Source: QYQL01 sp041674265 | GTDB lineage: Bacteria; Verrucomicrobiota; Verrucomicrobiia; Chthoniobacterales; Terrimicrobiaceae | NCBI GenBank assembly: GCA_041674265.1 | Contig: JBAYWC010000030.1 | Coordinates: forward strand, 1-26,078 | Length of the DNA stretch: 26,078 nucleotides | Reading direction: 5' to 3' | Shown: positions 14,543 through 22,355 of the stretch, in pieces | Layout: the number at the start of each line of letters is the position of its first letter | Numbering within the stretch: the stretch's first letter is position 1 | Position numbers and translations under genes: made by a program | Notes under the pieces: model-generated | What the model saw: only the letters and a program-made list of their open reading frames with translations | What the model was told of the DNA's origin: nothing | Database searches by the model: none

Positions 14543-15706
14543 TCACAGGTTGGCGAAAAGTTTCTTTTCCGCAAGCCGGGTCCATGGGGCGGCGCGGGCG
14601 ATGCCGCAGGGGAGGGAATTGCCGCCGCCGTGGAGGATTTCGGCATGGGCGAGCGCGGTGCCGGAAACCTTTTGAAAAAAGGCCAACCCGCGCGCCCAGT
14701 CGGAGGCGACCGTGGATCCGGATTTGATTTCTACGCCCGTGAGGTTCGTGTCGTCTCCCGCGAGGAGATCCACTTCGTTTCCCGTATGGTCGCGCCAGAA
14801 AAACAGGCTCGGGCGGCGGGCCCGGTTGGTCATGGCCTTGAGATACTCGCCGACAACGAGATTTTCGAAAATCGGCCCCCGGAGCGGATGGTTTGCGAGG
14901 TGGCCCGGTTCGCGGATTCCAACGAGCGCACAGACGGTGCCCGTGTCGGTGAAATACAGTTTCGGGTGCTTGGTGAGCCGTTTGCCGAAGGTGCGGTGAT
15001 ACGGGCGCAGAAGCGCCACGACGAACCCGGCCTCGAGAACGGAAATCCACGCCTTCGCGGTATTGAGCGCCACCCCGCAATCTGAGGCTATGGAGGCCAG
15101 GTTCAGAAGCGTCCCCACACGGCTGGCGCACAATTGGACAAACCGCTGGAAACCGGCGAGATCCCCGATCGCTCGCGCCGTTCGCACGTCGCGGTCGATG
15201 TAAGTCTGGATATAGGCGTTCTGCCACGACGTCGCATCCCGCCCTCCGGCAACCACCGCCGGAAAGCCGCCACGGAACATCGTCTCATCCAGCGTCCCCG
15301 TCACCCCGGTCTCCTGCAGCGAGCACGGCAGCAGATGCAGCACCGCCGTCCTGCCCGCCAGCGTCTGGCTCACTCCCTCCATCAGCGACAGATGCTGCGA
15401 ACCCGTCAAAATATACCGGCCGGGATCGCTCCCCCCGTCCACCTCGCTTTGAATATAGGAAAGCAACCCCGGCGCGTGCTGGACCTCATCCAACATGACC
15501 GGCCCGGGAAAAGATTTCAAAAATCCCCGGGGATCTTCTTTGGCCGCCTGCCGCACATCCAACTCTTCCAGCGTGCAGTAGGCATGCTTTGGAAAAACCG
15601 TGCGAACCAGAGTCGTTTTCCCGGACTGACGCGGTCCCGTGAGTGTCACCACCGGAAATTCGTGGGATTGGGTTTTCAGCGCGGCAGAAAGAAGACGCGG
15701 GATCAT
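14543..15706 (-). CDS. AAA ATPase with DUF4143 C-terminal domain
   Basis: Member of the ATP-binding AAA_14/DUF4143 family, common, often mobile and of unknown cellular role. The 387-residue product has Walker A GPRQSGKTT near residue 24-32, Walker B VMLDEVQHAP near 70, a sensor-like ILTGSQ, and a C-terminal DUF4143 region. That region carries a PD-(D/E)xK-like pattern: ENLVVGEYLK, then GNEVDLL and GVEIKSG. Length is normal (370-420). ATG 15706 is the only sensible start; no Shine-Dalgarno is visible. It is flanked by a PIN remnant on one side and an ATGCAT palindrome pair on the other, and appears to be a single accessory gene inserted between housekeeping genes. Confidence 0.88.
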   Translation of the reverse strand: MIPRLLSAALKTQSHEFPVVTLTGPRQSGKTTLVRTVFPKHAYCTLEELDVRQAAKEDPRGFLKSFPGPVMLDEVQHAPGLLSYIQSEVDGGSDPGRYILTGSQHLSLMEGVSQTLAGRTAVLHLLPCSLQETGVTGTLDETMFRGGFPAVVAGGRDATSWQNAYIQTYIDRDVRTARAIGDLAGFQRFVQLCASRVGTLLNLASIASDCGVALNTAKAWISVLEAGFVVALLRPYHRTFGKRLTKHPKLYFTDTGTVCALVGIREPGHLANHPLRGPIFENLVVGEYLKAMTNRARRPSLFFWRDHTGNEVDLLAGDDTNLTGVEIKSGSTVASDWARGLAFFQKVSGTALAHAEILHGGGNSLPCGIARAAPWTRLAEKKLFANL

Positions 15707-15719
15707 GGTTTATGTAAAA

Positions 15720-15736
15720 ATGCATTCCAAATGCAT
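15720..15736. promoter_or_regulatory. Paired ATGCAT palindromes, operator-like
   Basis: Two ATGCAT palindromes start at 15720 and 15731, 11 bases apart (one helical turn) and 14-30 bases upstream of the DUF4143 gene start. Spacing and position fit a dimer-binding operator for that gene. No regulator is identified. Confidence 0.3.
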
Positions 15737-15852
15737 GTTTGCAAGCCCGCAATAAATGAGGGGTCTTCTGACGGATTGCGGGCAGCGCTGGCCATTTTTT
15801 CAAAATGTGCTTCGGCGGCGTGTCGCCTCCATGTGGCGAGAAAAAAACTCGA

Positions 15853-16380
15853 TCAGGCGTAGGACACGATCGACGTGACGGGGACATCGCCGAGGGCCTT
15901 GCGGCCTCCGAGGGGGACCAGCTCGATCAAAAACGCGGCGGCCACCACATGGGCGCCGGACTGGTCAATCAATTTGATGGCGGCTCCGGCGGTGCCTCCG
16001 GTGGCGAGGAGATCGTCGATCAGGGCGACCTTCTCGCCCCGCTGGAAGGCATCGGTGTGGATCTCCACTTCCGAACTGCCATATTCGAGATCGTAGGATT
16101 GCGTGATCGTCCGGAACGGGAGCTTGCCCTTCTTTCGAACCGGCACGAAACCGAGGCCCATCTCATAAGCCACCGTCGCTCCGAAAAGAAAGCCCCGCGC
16201 GTCGATGCCCGCGATTTTTTCCGCCCCCGCCCCGCGGCAGATGTTCGCGAACTCGTTGACCGCTTCGCGGAAAAGCGCGGGGTTCGCCAGAAGCGGGGTG
16301 ATGTCGCGGAAAAGGATCCCCGGTTTTGGAAAATCGAGAATGTCACGGATGGCTTCCCGGAGTCGCGTTGATGTGTCCAT
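15853..16380 (-). CDS. apt: Adenine phosphoribosyltransferase
   Basis: Purine salvage enzyme that converts adenine and PRPP to AMP in the cytoplasm. The 175-residue product has the APRT N-terminus (IRDILDFPKPGILFRDITPL), the GIDARGFLFG segment and the PRPP-binding motif VALIDDLLATGGTAGAA. Length matches the family (170-180). I chose ATG 16380: the in-frame extension back to 16533 lies antisense-like inside pfkA and carries no APRT homology. A GGAG about ten bases upstream lies in the last codons of pfkA. The gap to the pfkA stop is 4 bases, so it is the last gene of the carboxypeptidase-pfkA-apt operon. Confidence 0.95.
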   Translation of the reverse strand: MDTSTRLREAIRDILDFPKPGILFRDITPLLANPALFREAVNEFANICRGAGAEKIAGIDARGFLFGATVAYEMGLGFVPVRKKGKLPFRTITQSYDLEYGSSEVEIHTDAFQRGEKVALIDDLLATGGTAGAAIKLIDQSGAHVVAAAFLIELVPLGGRKALGDVPVTSIVSYA

Positions 16381-16384
16381 TTTT

Positions 16385-17464
16385 TTAGTCTCCGAAGGAA
16401 ATATCCACCGCCCGCGCGGTTTCCACCATCTGGCAATCGGGGCTGACGCGGCGAAGTTTGTGAACGGCGTGGGAAATCGGCACATTTTGCATCGAGTGAT
16501 TCTGGTAGCTGACCATGGAACCGAATTTCCCATCGAGAATCAGTTGGACGGCCTGGACGCCGAACCCTGTGCCAAGGATCCGGTCGAGGGTCGTCGGGGC
16601 TCCCCCGCGCTGGAGGTGTCCCAAAACACAGGTGCGGACTTCCTTGCCGGTTCTCTCGCCCACCTCGCGTCCGACGACCCCGGCGATCCCGCCGAGACGG
16701 TGTTCGCCGCTTGCGGTGTGGTGACGTTGTTGCCGGCCGTCCCGGGGCGAAGCGCCTTCGGCCACGACGATCATCGTGCTTTTTGCGCCCTCGCGATCTC
16801 GGCGCATCACCTCGGCGGCGACCTTTTCAAACTCGAACGGGATCTCCGGAATGAGGATCACATCCGCGCCGCCGGCCAGCCCCCCGTGCAGCGCGATCCA
16901 GCCGGCGTGACGGCCCATCACTTCCAGAACCATGACCCGCTTGTGGCTCGTGGCAGTGGTATGGAGACGGTCCAGGGCATCGGCCACACAGGCGACGGCG
17001 GAGTCGAAGCCGAATGTCCTGGCGGTGGCCTCCAGGTCGTTGTCGATCGTCTTTGGAACGCCGACAACCCGAAACCCCGCTTCATGCAGCTGCAGGGCGG
17101 TGCTCAGGGAACCGTCCCCGCCGATCACAATGAGCGCGTGCAGGCCCAGGGCATCGTATGTCTGTCTGGCCTGGGTGATGATTTCCGCGGGGATGTCCAG
17201 GTTGCCGCAGGCACCCGCCCTTGCCACAAAATGGCCTTTGTTCACCGTCCCTAGGATCGTGCCTCCCAGAGGCATGATGCCGGCTGTCGCGCCGCGATCC
17301 AGAACGATGGTGTCGCCGGGCGGAAGGAGGCCTTCGAACCCGTCTTTGAAGCCAACGAGTTCCCAGCCGAGCTTGTCCGCCGCACGGCTGGCCCCGCGCA
17401 GAACCGCGTTCAATCCCGGGCAGTCGCCGCCGCTGGTCAGTATCCCGATGCGTTTTGTGCCCAT
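16385..17464 (-). CDS. pfkA: 6-phosphofructokinase (group III-like, ATP or PPi donor uncertain)
   Basis: Glycolytic enzyme that phosphorylates fructose 6-phosphate to the 1,6-bisphosphate. The 359-residue product has the N-terminal ILTSGGDCPGLNAVLRG, the donor-binding GGDGS (115-119), the catalytic TIDND (139-143, with D141 as base) and MGRHAGWIALHGGLAGGAD for substrate binding. Donor choice is usually read from two sites: Gly at 118 (ATP type) and Lys at 138 in PKTIDND (PPi type, where ATP enzymes have Gly). The mixed Gly/Lys pair is known in a clade with members using ATP and relatives using PPi, so the donor cannot be told from sequence. It begins 8 bases after the carboxypeptidase stop and ends 4 bases before apt. 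Confidence 0.93.
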   Translation of the reverse strand: MGTKRIGILTSGGDCPGLNAVLRGASRAADKLGWELVGFKDGFEGLLPPGDTIVLDRGATAGIMPLGGTILGTVNKGHFVARAGACGNLDIPAEIITQARQTYDALGLHALIVIGGDGSLSTALQLHEAGFRVVGVPKTIDNDLEATARTFGFDSAVACVADALDRLHTTATSHKRVMVLEVMGRHAGWIALHGGLAGGADVILIPEIPFEFEKVAAEVMRRDREGAKSTMIVVAEGASPRDGRQQRHHTASGEHRLGGIAGVVGREVGERTGKEVRTCVLGHLQRGGAPTTLDRILGTGFGVQAVQLILDGKFGSMVSYQNHSMQNVPISHAVHKLRRVSPDCQMVETARAVDISFGD

Positions 17465-17472
17465 GAATCCGT

Positions 17473-18399
17473 TCAGAGCGACTGGTTTTTCGGCGTTTTC
17501 CGTCCATTCGCCGCCCAGTCATCGTAGAGCCCCCACCCCTGTTCGACCAACGCGAGGCCTTCGCCAAAACGGTCCGGAGAACGCAAGACCACCACGATGA
17601 TTCTGCGCGGGGTGACAAAAACCGTCTCCCCTTCGCGGCGGGATTCCGGGGCGCGGTCCGCAGAGAGGATCAGGCAATCCCCGGCGCGGCGGGTGCGGCC
17701 GGTTTTGACCCCGTCGATGCCGTTGCGGCCGAGGACCTCGTTCGTGTTCTGAATTTCAAACGGCATCTCCGCGCCATTGCGCACCACATGGATCTGCCGC
17801 GAGGCCTGCGCGACGTAGAACGGGAACCCCGGCACATCGTAGGCATAGCGGGTCAGACGCGCCATGTCCGCCGCCGTCGAGAAGGGGTAGGCCCGGGCCT
17901 CCGTCCCGTCAAAACCGGAAGGATTCAAGAAGAGGGTCCTGTTCATGCCGAGCGACCGGGCCAGCGCGTTCATATGCGAGACAAAATTTCCGACGGGATC
18001 GAGGCCGGAGGCGTTGGGGAGCCGCGATCCGACGTATTCCGCCAGGCTGGTGGCGGCCACATTGTCGGACGCAAGAAGGGCGCAGTAAACAAGGTCGCGC
18101 AGACTCAGGGAGTCCCCGGCCTGCAACCCGATGGGATTGGCGCCTCCGGCATTGAGGGAAGCCGGGGAAATCTGGACCGGCGCGGAGAGGTCGGACTGCT
18201 TCCACTTGGCCCAGTCCAGGACCACAGCCGCCGTGGCAATCTTGGTGAGGCTTGCGACCGGCAGTTTTTCATCGCGGGCCTTGGAACCGAGGATGAATCC
18301 GGTCTGCGCATCCACAATGACATGGCTTTCGGCCGCGATGGCGGAGCACAGGGCGGTCGATGCGAGCAGCAGCAGTGAGATCCTTTTCAAAAAAACCAT
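17473..18399 (-). CDS. D-alanyl-D-alanine carboxypeptidase family protein (S11 penicillin-binding)
   Basis: Exported serine peptidase of the DacA/DacF type that trims the terminal D-alanine of peptidoglycan stem peptides. The 308-residue product starts with a signal peptide (MVFLKRISLLLLASTALCSA, cleavage near AIAAES). The three penicillin-binding motifs are intact: S50-L-T-K53 (nucleophile), S111-D-N113 and K232-T-G234. It ends soon after the catalytic domain, without the usual beta-rich C-terminal domain and membrane-anchoring helix, so it may be a soluble periplasmic short form. The ATG at 18399 puts the signal peptide at the front; in-frame starts further upstream would bury it. It is first of three minus-strand genes with pfkA and apt. 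Confidence 0.9.
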   Translation of the reverse strand: MVFLKRISLLLLASTALCSAIAAESHVIVDAQTGFILGSKARDEKLPVASLTKIATAAVVLDWAKWKQSDLSAPVQISPASLNAGGANPIGLQAGDSLSLRDLVYCALLASDNVAATSLAEYVGSRLPNASGLDPVGNFVSHMNALARSLGMNRTLFLNPSGFDGTEARAYPFSTAADMARLTRYAYDVPGFPFYVAQASRQIHVVRNGAEMPFEIQNTNEVLGRNGIDGVKTGRTRRAGDCLILSADRAPESRREGETVFVTPRRIIVVVLRSPDRFGEGLALVEQGWGLYDDWAANGRKTPKNQSL

Positions 18400-18590
18400 A
18401 ATTTTTCCCGGAAACGATTCGGACATTAAACACAGGGGAGGCAAGATCAACTCCTTTTCCGAAACCACGGCGGATGGGCCAGGGCCGGGGGAGGAACGGG
18501 CGTTCGTCCGCCCACTCTGCGCCATCTTTTCTTCACGGTTCCACTTTTGCGCTTGCCGCTGGCCATCCGCAAAATACCCTGCTGGTATCT
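18400..18590. other. Divergent control region between the carboxypeptidase operon and nuoB
   Basis: These 191 bases must serve both directions. I see TTTAAT on the minus strand as a possible -10 for the carboxypeptidase, without a good -35, and a loose TTGCCG/TACCCT pair shortly before nuoB. A short GC hairpin (GGGCG, loop TTCGTC, CGCCC) lies at 18498-18513. None of these is strong. Confidence 0.35.
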
Positions 18591-19112
18591 ATGAGCGACC
18601 TGAGTCCGATCGCCTACGACTCGAAGATCGAGGGCAACATCATTTTCACGAAGCTGGATGCTGCCATCAATTGGATGCGGAGCAATTCCCTCTGGCCGAT
18701 GCCGATGGGGCTGGCGTGTTGCGCCATCGAATTGATGGCCGCCGGCGCGGCGCGGTATGACATCTCGCGATTCGGCGCGGAGGTGATGCGATTCTCGCCG
18801 CGCCAGAGCGACGTGATGATTGTCGCCGGAACCGTGACCTACAAAATGGCGCTTTCCGTCAAGCGGATCTGGGACCAAATGCCCGAGCCGAAATGGTGCA
18901 TCGCGATGGGGGCCTGCGCCTCGTCCGGAGGCATGTATCGCAGCTACGCGGTCCTTCAGGGGATCGATCACCTGATCCCCGTGGACGTTTACATTTCCGG
19001 TTGCCCGCCGCGCCCGGAGGCCCTGCTGGACGGCCTGATGAAGCTCCAGAAAAAAATCATGGGCGAGCACGCCATTGCGGACCAAAAGAAAGCCCTGTTC
19101 GAAGCACTATGA
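18591..19112 (+). CDS. nuoB: NADH-quinone oxidoreductase subunit B
   Basis: Complex I subunit that carries iron-sulfur cluster N2, the last electron carrier before quinone, at the junction of the peripheral and membrane arms. The 173-residue product has the tandem cysteines C43-C44 in GLACCAIELM, C109 in MGACASSGGMY and C138 in YISGCPPRPEALLDGL, which together are the four N2 ligands. The ATG at 18591 begins MSDLSPIAYDS; the in-frame extension upstream is not conserved. It overlaps nuoC by 4 bases (ATGA). nuoA is not upstream, so complex I genes are not in one standard block here. Confidence 0.96.
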   Translation: MSDLSPIAYDSKIEGNIIFTKLDAAINWMRSNSLWPMPMGLACCAIELMAAGAARYDISRFGAEVMRFSPRQSDVMIVAGTVTYKMALSVKRIWDQMPEPKWCIAMGACASSGGMYRSYAVLQGIDHLIPVDVYISGCPPRPEALLDGLMKLQKKIMGEHAIADQKKALFEAL

Positions 19113-19717
19113 CCCCGTCCGACGCCGCCGCAAAAATCGCCGTCGCATTTCCCTCCGCGATCACCGCGGAAAACGAATTCCGCGGGGAAAAGACCCTGGT
19201 GCTCGACGCCCCGGCGCTTCGCGGGGTTTGCCGGTTTGCCAAGGAGGCTTTGGGATTCGACTATCTGGTGGATATCTCGAGCGTCGACCATTTCGGCGAC
19301 GAGCCGCGTTTTGAAGTGGTTTACGAGATCTCCTCGATCGGGCACGGCGCGCACCTGCGTCTCAAGATCCCGGTCAGCGAGGATGCCTGCGAAGCTCCGA
19401 CCGTCACCGACATCTGGCCGACCGCCAACTGGCACGAACGCGAGGTTTACGACATGATGGGCATCCGCTTCACCGACCATCCGGACCTCCGCCGGATCCT
19501 GATGTGGGAGGGATACCCTTATCACCCGCTGCGGAAGGACTTCCCGCTGGAAGGCAGGCCGAGCGATGCGCCGGGAGTGGCTTTCAGCGATGTGGCGCCG
19601 CTGGCGGGAGGGCCATTCGTCACCGTGCCGACCGACGGCACCACGCAGGCGCGCGAGCCGCGGGCGCGCCATGCCGGAGAGCTTCCGCGTCCTGGAAAGC
19701 TCATCGAGGACCCTTGA
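19109..19717 (+). CDS. nuoC: NADH-quinone oxidoreductase subunit C
   Basis: Peripheral-arm complex I subunit (30 kDa family), structural and without cofactors. The 202-residue product includes the family signature WHEREVYDMMGIRFTDHPD followed by LRRILMWEGYPYHPLRKDFP, with the Ser/Val/Asp-rich N-terminal half (FDYLVDISSVDHFG). Length is at the usual size for an unfused NuoC, so it is not the NuoCD fusion. The start overlaps the nuoB stop by 4 bases. The stop TGA overlaps the proposed TTG of rnd. nuoD is not downstream; an RNase D gene takes its place. Confidence 0.95.
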   Translation: MTPSDAAAKIAVAFPSAITAENEFRGEKTLVLDAPALRGVCRFAKEALGFDYLVDISSVDHFGDEPRFEVVYEISSIGHGAHLRLKIPVSEDACEAPTVTDIWPTANWHEREVYDMMGIRFTDHPDLRRILMWEGYPYHPLRKDFPLEGRPSDAPGVAFSDVAPLAGGPFVTVPTDGTTQAREPRARHAGELPRPGKLIEDP

Positions 19718-20784
19718 TCGCCGACGATGCCAGTCTGGCGGAGCTTGTGGGCAGGCTGGCCGGATCCACCCAGATCGCCCTCGACACCGAAGCGGACAGC
19801 CTGCACTGCTACTTTGAAAAGCTGTGCCTGATCCAGATCAGCGCAGAAGGCGGGCATTGGCTGGTGGATCCTCTCGCCAGGTTGAACCTTCAGCCGTTGT
19901 TCGACATCGTTTGTTCCAGGCGGCTTGTTTTTCACGGCGCCGATTACGACCTCCGGCTGCTGCGGAGGGTCGGGGCCTTCGAACCGTCCGACCTTTTCGA
20001 CACCATGATTGCGGCCAGACTCTGCGGACGCACGGGCCTGGGTCTTGCGGCCCTCGTCGAGGAGTTCTTCGGGATCAAGCTGTCCAAGGCCTCCCAGAAG
20101 GCCAACTGGGCGATCCGCCCGCTTTCCGGCCAAATGGTGGAATACGCGCTCAACGACACCCGCTACCTGCTCGAAATCGCCGCCACGCTCGAGGCCGACC
20201 TGCGCCGGCTCGGGCGCTGGAATTGGTTCGAAGAGTCGCGCAACCGCATGATCGCCTCCACGCGCGAAACCAAAGAACGCGATGACAACACCGTCTGGAG
20301 GATCTCCGGAAGCTCGGCGCTCTCGCCCCATGCGCAGGCGGTTCTCCGGATCCTTTGGTTCTGGCGCGATGCCGAGGCCCGGGCATGGGACCGTCCGCCA
20401 TTTCATGTGATGGGCAATGAGGACATGCTGCGGGTGGCCGACCAGGTCAGCGGGGGGGGGGGCTACTCCACTCCCCGGATGAACGGAAGACGCCGGAAGA
20501 GCTTTGAAGTCGTCTTGGCGCTCGCCCTCCAGATCCCCGAGAGCGAATGGCCGAGACAGGAAAAAATACGCCGCAAACGCGCTCCCAAGGACCATCTTCA
20601 GCGATTTGAAGCCTTGAAAAAAATCCGGGATGCCGCCGCGTCGGGACTGGGCCTCGACCCCGCGATCGTCGCGCCCCGCGGGGCTCTCGAGGCCACAGCC
20701 GCCGACCCCGACGCCCCCATCCTGATGAATTGGCAACGGGAACTGCTCGGATTGCCAAACGCGGCAAACAGCCATGCCCGATGA
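19714..20784 (+). CDS. rnd: Ribonuclease D
   Basis: 3'-5' exoribonuclease of the DEDDy group, which trims tRNA and other RNA 3' ends. The 356-residue product shows Exo I D24/E26 in ALDTEADSL, Exo II D79 in FHGADYDLRLL and Exo III Y144-x3-D148 in EYALNDTRYL, so all metal ligands are present. A HRDC-type helical region follows (about 210-330), then a short tail with LGLDP. I chose TTG 19714, overlapping the nuoC stop as TTGA, because upstream codons in this frame are antisense-like nuoC shadow. The weak GAGGA is only three bases away. A run of eleven G at 20452-20462 falls within the HRDC region (G247-G250). It overlaps nadC by 11 bases. Confidence 0.88.
   Translation: MIADDASLAELVGRLAGSTQIALDTEADSLHCYFEKLCLIQISAEGGHWLVDPLARLNLQPLFDIVCSRRLVFHGADYDLRLLRRVGAFEPSDLFDTMIAARLCGRTGLGLAALVEEFFGIKLSKASQKANWAIRPLSGQMVEYALNDTRYLLEIAATLEADLRRLGRWNWFEESRNRMIASTRETKERDDNTVWRISGSSALSPHAQAVLRILWFWRDAEARAWDRPPFHVMGNEDMLRVADQVSGGGGYSTPRMNGRRRKSFEVVLALALQIPESEWPRQEKIRRKRAPKDHLQRFEALKKIRDAAASGLGLDPAIVAPRGALEATAADPDAPILMNWQRELLGLPNAANSHAR
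20452..20462 (+). repeat. Eleven-G homopolymer inside rnd
   Basis: An uninterrupted run of 11 G within the coding sequence at codons 247-250. A gain or loss of one G would shift the frame and remove the RNase D C-terminus. The frame as given is intact, with plausible homology on both sides. Confidence 0.9.
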
Positions 20785-21616
20785 TCTGATCTCCCTCGCC
20801 CTCGCCGAGGACATCGGCCCCGGCGATGTCACGGCGAAATGGTTCACAGGGGGAGAGCGCAAAGCCTCCGCGGTAATCGTGGCCAAGGAAGCCTGTTGCC
20901 TGGCGGGAATCGGGGTTTGCGCCGAAGTCTTTTCGCGGGTGGACGCCTCGCTTCGCGTCTCGGCCCTGGAAACCGACGGGGCGAGTCTGAGTCCCGGTGA
21001 TCCGGTTCTGCGGGTCGGGGGCTTGGCCGCATCGATCCTTGCCGCGGAGCGAACCTCGCTCAATTTCCTCCAGCGCCTGTCCGGCGTGGCAACCCTGGCG
21101 CGCAAATACGTCGATGCCGTCCGGGGGACCGGAGCCGTGATTCTTGACACCCGGAAGACGACCCCCGGATTCCGCCTGCTGGAGAAGGCTGCCGTGGCCG
21201 CCGGCGGCGCAACAAACCACCGCATCGGCCTCCACGACATGGTGATGCTCAAGGACAACCACCTTGCGGCAGGAACCACGCTGGAGGAGATCCAGTCGGC
21301 GATCCACCGCGCGAAAGCCACGAATCCGGTGCTGAAAATCGAGATCGAAGCCGATACTCTCGCGCAGGCGAAGGACTTTTTCCAATTGGCCGGGGTGGAT
21401 GTCGTCCTGCTCGACAACATGCCTCCCGGGTCGCTCCGCGAGGCGGTCGCCCTGCGTCCCCCGCATATCCGCCTCGAGGCCAGCGGGGGCGTCACCCTCT
21501 CGAACATCCGCGCAGTCGCGGAGACCGGGGTCGATTTCATCTCGGTCGGCGCCATCACCCACTCGGCTCCGGCCGTGGATTTCTCGCTCGAACTTTCCGC
21601 TTCCCAAGCATCGTAG
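20774..21616 (+). CDS. nadC: Nicotinate-nucleotide pyrophosphorylase (quinolinate phosphoribosyltransferase)
   Basis: De novo NAD synthesis enzyme that joins quinolinate to PRPP and releases CO2 to give nicotinate mononucleotide. The 280-residue product has the family pattern: ALAEDIGPGDVTA at the N-terminus, ERTSLNFLQRLSGVAT, ILDTRKTTPGFR, NHRIGLHDMVMLKDNH, IEIEADTL, VVLLDNM and EASGGVTLSNI. Basic PRPP/quinolinate ligands are present. Length is normal (270-290). Its ATG lies inside the end of rnd, with an 11-base overlap, so translation is coupled. It is the last gene of the nuoB-nuoC-rnd-nadC chain; a hairpin and a mobile-element graveyard follow. Confidence 0.96.
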   Translation: MPDDLISLALAEDIGPGDVTAKWFTGGERKASAVIVAKEACCLAGIGVCAEVFSRVDASLRVSALETDGASLSPGDPVLRVGGLAASILAAERTSLNFLQRLSGVATLARKYVDAVRGTGAVILDTRKTTPGFRLLEKAAVAAGGATNHRIGLHDMVMLKDNHLAAGTTLEEIQSAIHRAKATNPVLKIEIEADTLAQAKDFFQLAGVDVVLLDNMPPGSLREAVALRPPHIRLEASGGVTLSNIRAVAETGVDFISVGAITHSAPAVDFSLELSASQAS

Positions 21617-21617
21617 C

Positions 21618-21643
21618 GCCGGATCCCGCGGATCGAGTCCGGC
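21618..21643. repeat. Hairpin directly after nadC
   Basis: GCCGGA (21618-21623) pairs with TCCGGC (21638-21643) across a 14-base loop, two bases after the nadC stop. No T-run follows, so it could be a factor-dependent end or a transcript-stabilising structure rather than an intrinsic terminator. Confidence 0.35.
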
Positions 21644-21651
21644 CCGACCCG

Positions 21652-21884
21652 GTGGCCCCCAAAGACCCCTCCCGTTCCGCGAAAGCCAAAGCCCGCACCA
21701 AGCGATCCTCCGACGCCCAGCCCGTCCACTCATTCCAAAGCCTCCTGACCGGTCTGGCCACCATCACCCGCAACACCATCGTGCCCGCCCTCCCCGGTGC
21801 TCCCGGCTGGGACCAAGACACGGAACCCACACAGCTCCAGAAGAAAATCCTCGACCTCCTCGGCTCCCTCCCCTCCGTAGCCAG
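21652..21884 (+). pseudogene. DDE transposase C-terminal fragment
   Basis: The frame starting at GTG 21652 contains VHSFQSLLTGLATITRNTIV and then TEPTQLQKKILDLLGS. This layout, with SFQ-LL--LATLTRN then PTPLQ---LDLLG, is the tail I associate with IS4/IS1634-like DDE transposases. No catalytic DDE domain exists upstream: nadC occupies that DNA. Only about 75 residues survive. The frame runs on past 21884, but the text changes to that of an overlapping integrase frame. Exact IS family is uncertain. Confidence 0.45.
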
Positions 21885-21887
21885 TAG

Positions 21888-22355
21888 CACGAACTTCAAT
21901 ATCCCCGCAACCCCTCTGCCTATGCGCCTTGCCCGACTTTCTGGAAAGACCTGGCTGCGGCTGGAATCCTTCGCATCGAGGATCGGGGGAGAAAAGTTGG
22001 CTTCCACTCTCTGCACAAAACCTTCGGCTCCCTGCTGAATCTCTCAGGGGCGAATATCCGGGTTGCCATGGAAGCCATGCGCCACAGCGACCCGAAATTG
22101 ACCCTCGGCGTTTACACGGATTCCGAAATGCTGCCGGTCCGGGATGCAATCGAGTGCTTTCCCTCGTTCGGGAGTGACGCGCAGAGAGACGCACAAAAAA
22201 TAGTCGCAAGCCGACTGGAAGCGTCTCAACCTGCCTCAAAATCGGAGAATGCTGATCGTCTGGAGATGCTGATAAACCGACGGTATCACATTCGAGATAC
22301 AGTGCTCGATTCTTGGCCACGGGCATGTCACTTACCAGTCGATGAAGGCTGTTAG
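21888..22355 (+). pseudogene. Tyrosine recombinase (phage-type integrase) C-terminal fragment
   Basis: After a TAG at 21885-21887, this frame reads TFWKDLAAAGILR, then VGFHSLHKTFGSLLNLSG, MRHSDPKLTLGVYTD and LPVRDAIECFP. This is the C-terminal catalytic part of a tyrosine recombinase. The second-box histidine (HSL), the later histidine (RHSD) and the tyrosine nucleophile (GVY) are present. The box II arginine of the expected HSLR is histidine here: codon CAC at 22014-22016, one transition from CGC. The N-terminal domain and the first catalytic arginine are absent. It is a remnant, not a working integrase, and marks past element insertion near nadC. Confidence 0.75.

Noticed and set aside
15486..15887. 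Small minus-strand protein between the DUF4143 ATPase gene and apt
   Set aside because: It is a shadow frame over the ATPase 5' end and the palindrome region; no homology-like features.
19522..21729. 735-codon minus-strand frame opposite rnd and nadC
   Set aside because: Composition is Arg/Gly/Pro-rich shadow text with no motif; the plus-strand genes rnd and nadC have full catalytic signatures.
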